From Clostridiales bacterium (GTDB lineage: Bacteria > Bacillota > Clostridia > Saccharofermentanales > UBA5734): a DNA stretch of 6,282 bases. Where the stretch lies: positions 1 through 6,282 of the forward strand of contig SLHU01000052.1 of the NCBI GenBank assembly GCA_007135995.1. Reading direction: 5' to 3'. The notes beneath the pieces were generated by a model. The model was given only the letters and a program-made list of their open reading frames with translations, made no database searches and was not told where the DNA came from. The number at the start of each line of letters is the position of its first letter. The first letter of the stretch is position 1. The position numbers and the translations under genes were made by a program. Of the stretch, positions 6,281-6,282 are shown piece by piece.

Positions 6281-6282
6281 GT

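Overview
The window looks like a chromosomal housekeeping segment of a member of the Bacillota (Firmicutes). The evidence is the gene order cysE-cysS-mrnC-rlmB-sigH, which is the order around sigH in Bacillus and its relatives, together with purine-rich Shine-Dalgarno sites and a SigH-type sigma factor. The base composition looks moderate (roughly mid-40s % GC by eye). I cannot fix the class or genus. Two departures from the Bacillus subtilis layout suggest a divergent lineage: there is no yacP between rlmB and sigH, and no rpmG-secE-nusG after sigH.

Left edge (1-275): this stretch has no credible protein gene. Bases 1 to about 77 resemble the 3' end of a 6S RNA, cut by the window edge and closing on a T-run. 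Bases 80-275 hold alternative CCGGG/CCCGG pairings, a small hairpin and a long imperfect stem-loop (152-229). A possible sigma-A-like promoter lies just before cysE.

Main block (276-3676): four co-directional genes are tightly packed. They are serine acetyltransferase (cysE), cysteinyl-tRNA synthetase (cysS, 17 nt later), Mini-ribonuclease III (mrnC, ATGA overlap with cysS) and a SpoU/TrmH-family 2'-O-ribose methyltransferase (rlmB-like, start inside the end of mrnC). This joins cysteine synthesis and charging of tRNA-Cys to two 23S rRNA maturation or modification enzymes, and is probably one transcription unit.

Second block (3770-6280): after a 93-nt gap comes sigH, coding for the sigma factor that in relatives drives early sporulation and post-exponential genes. 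It overlaps by ATGA an unrecognised 435-residue probable lipoprotein, so the two are likely translationally coupled. After 58 nt follows a YaiI/YqxD-family (DUF188) protein with a PIN/NYN-like pattern of acidic residues, ending two bases before the window edge.

Nearly all of the window is ordinary conserved gene content. The parts worth a second look are the truncated 6S-like RNA, the structured element before cysE, and the uncharacterised lipoprotein coupled to sigH. I did not find a convincing new multi-gene system.
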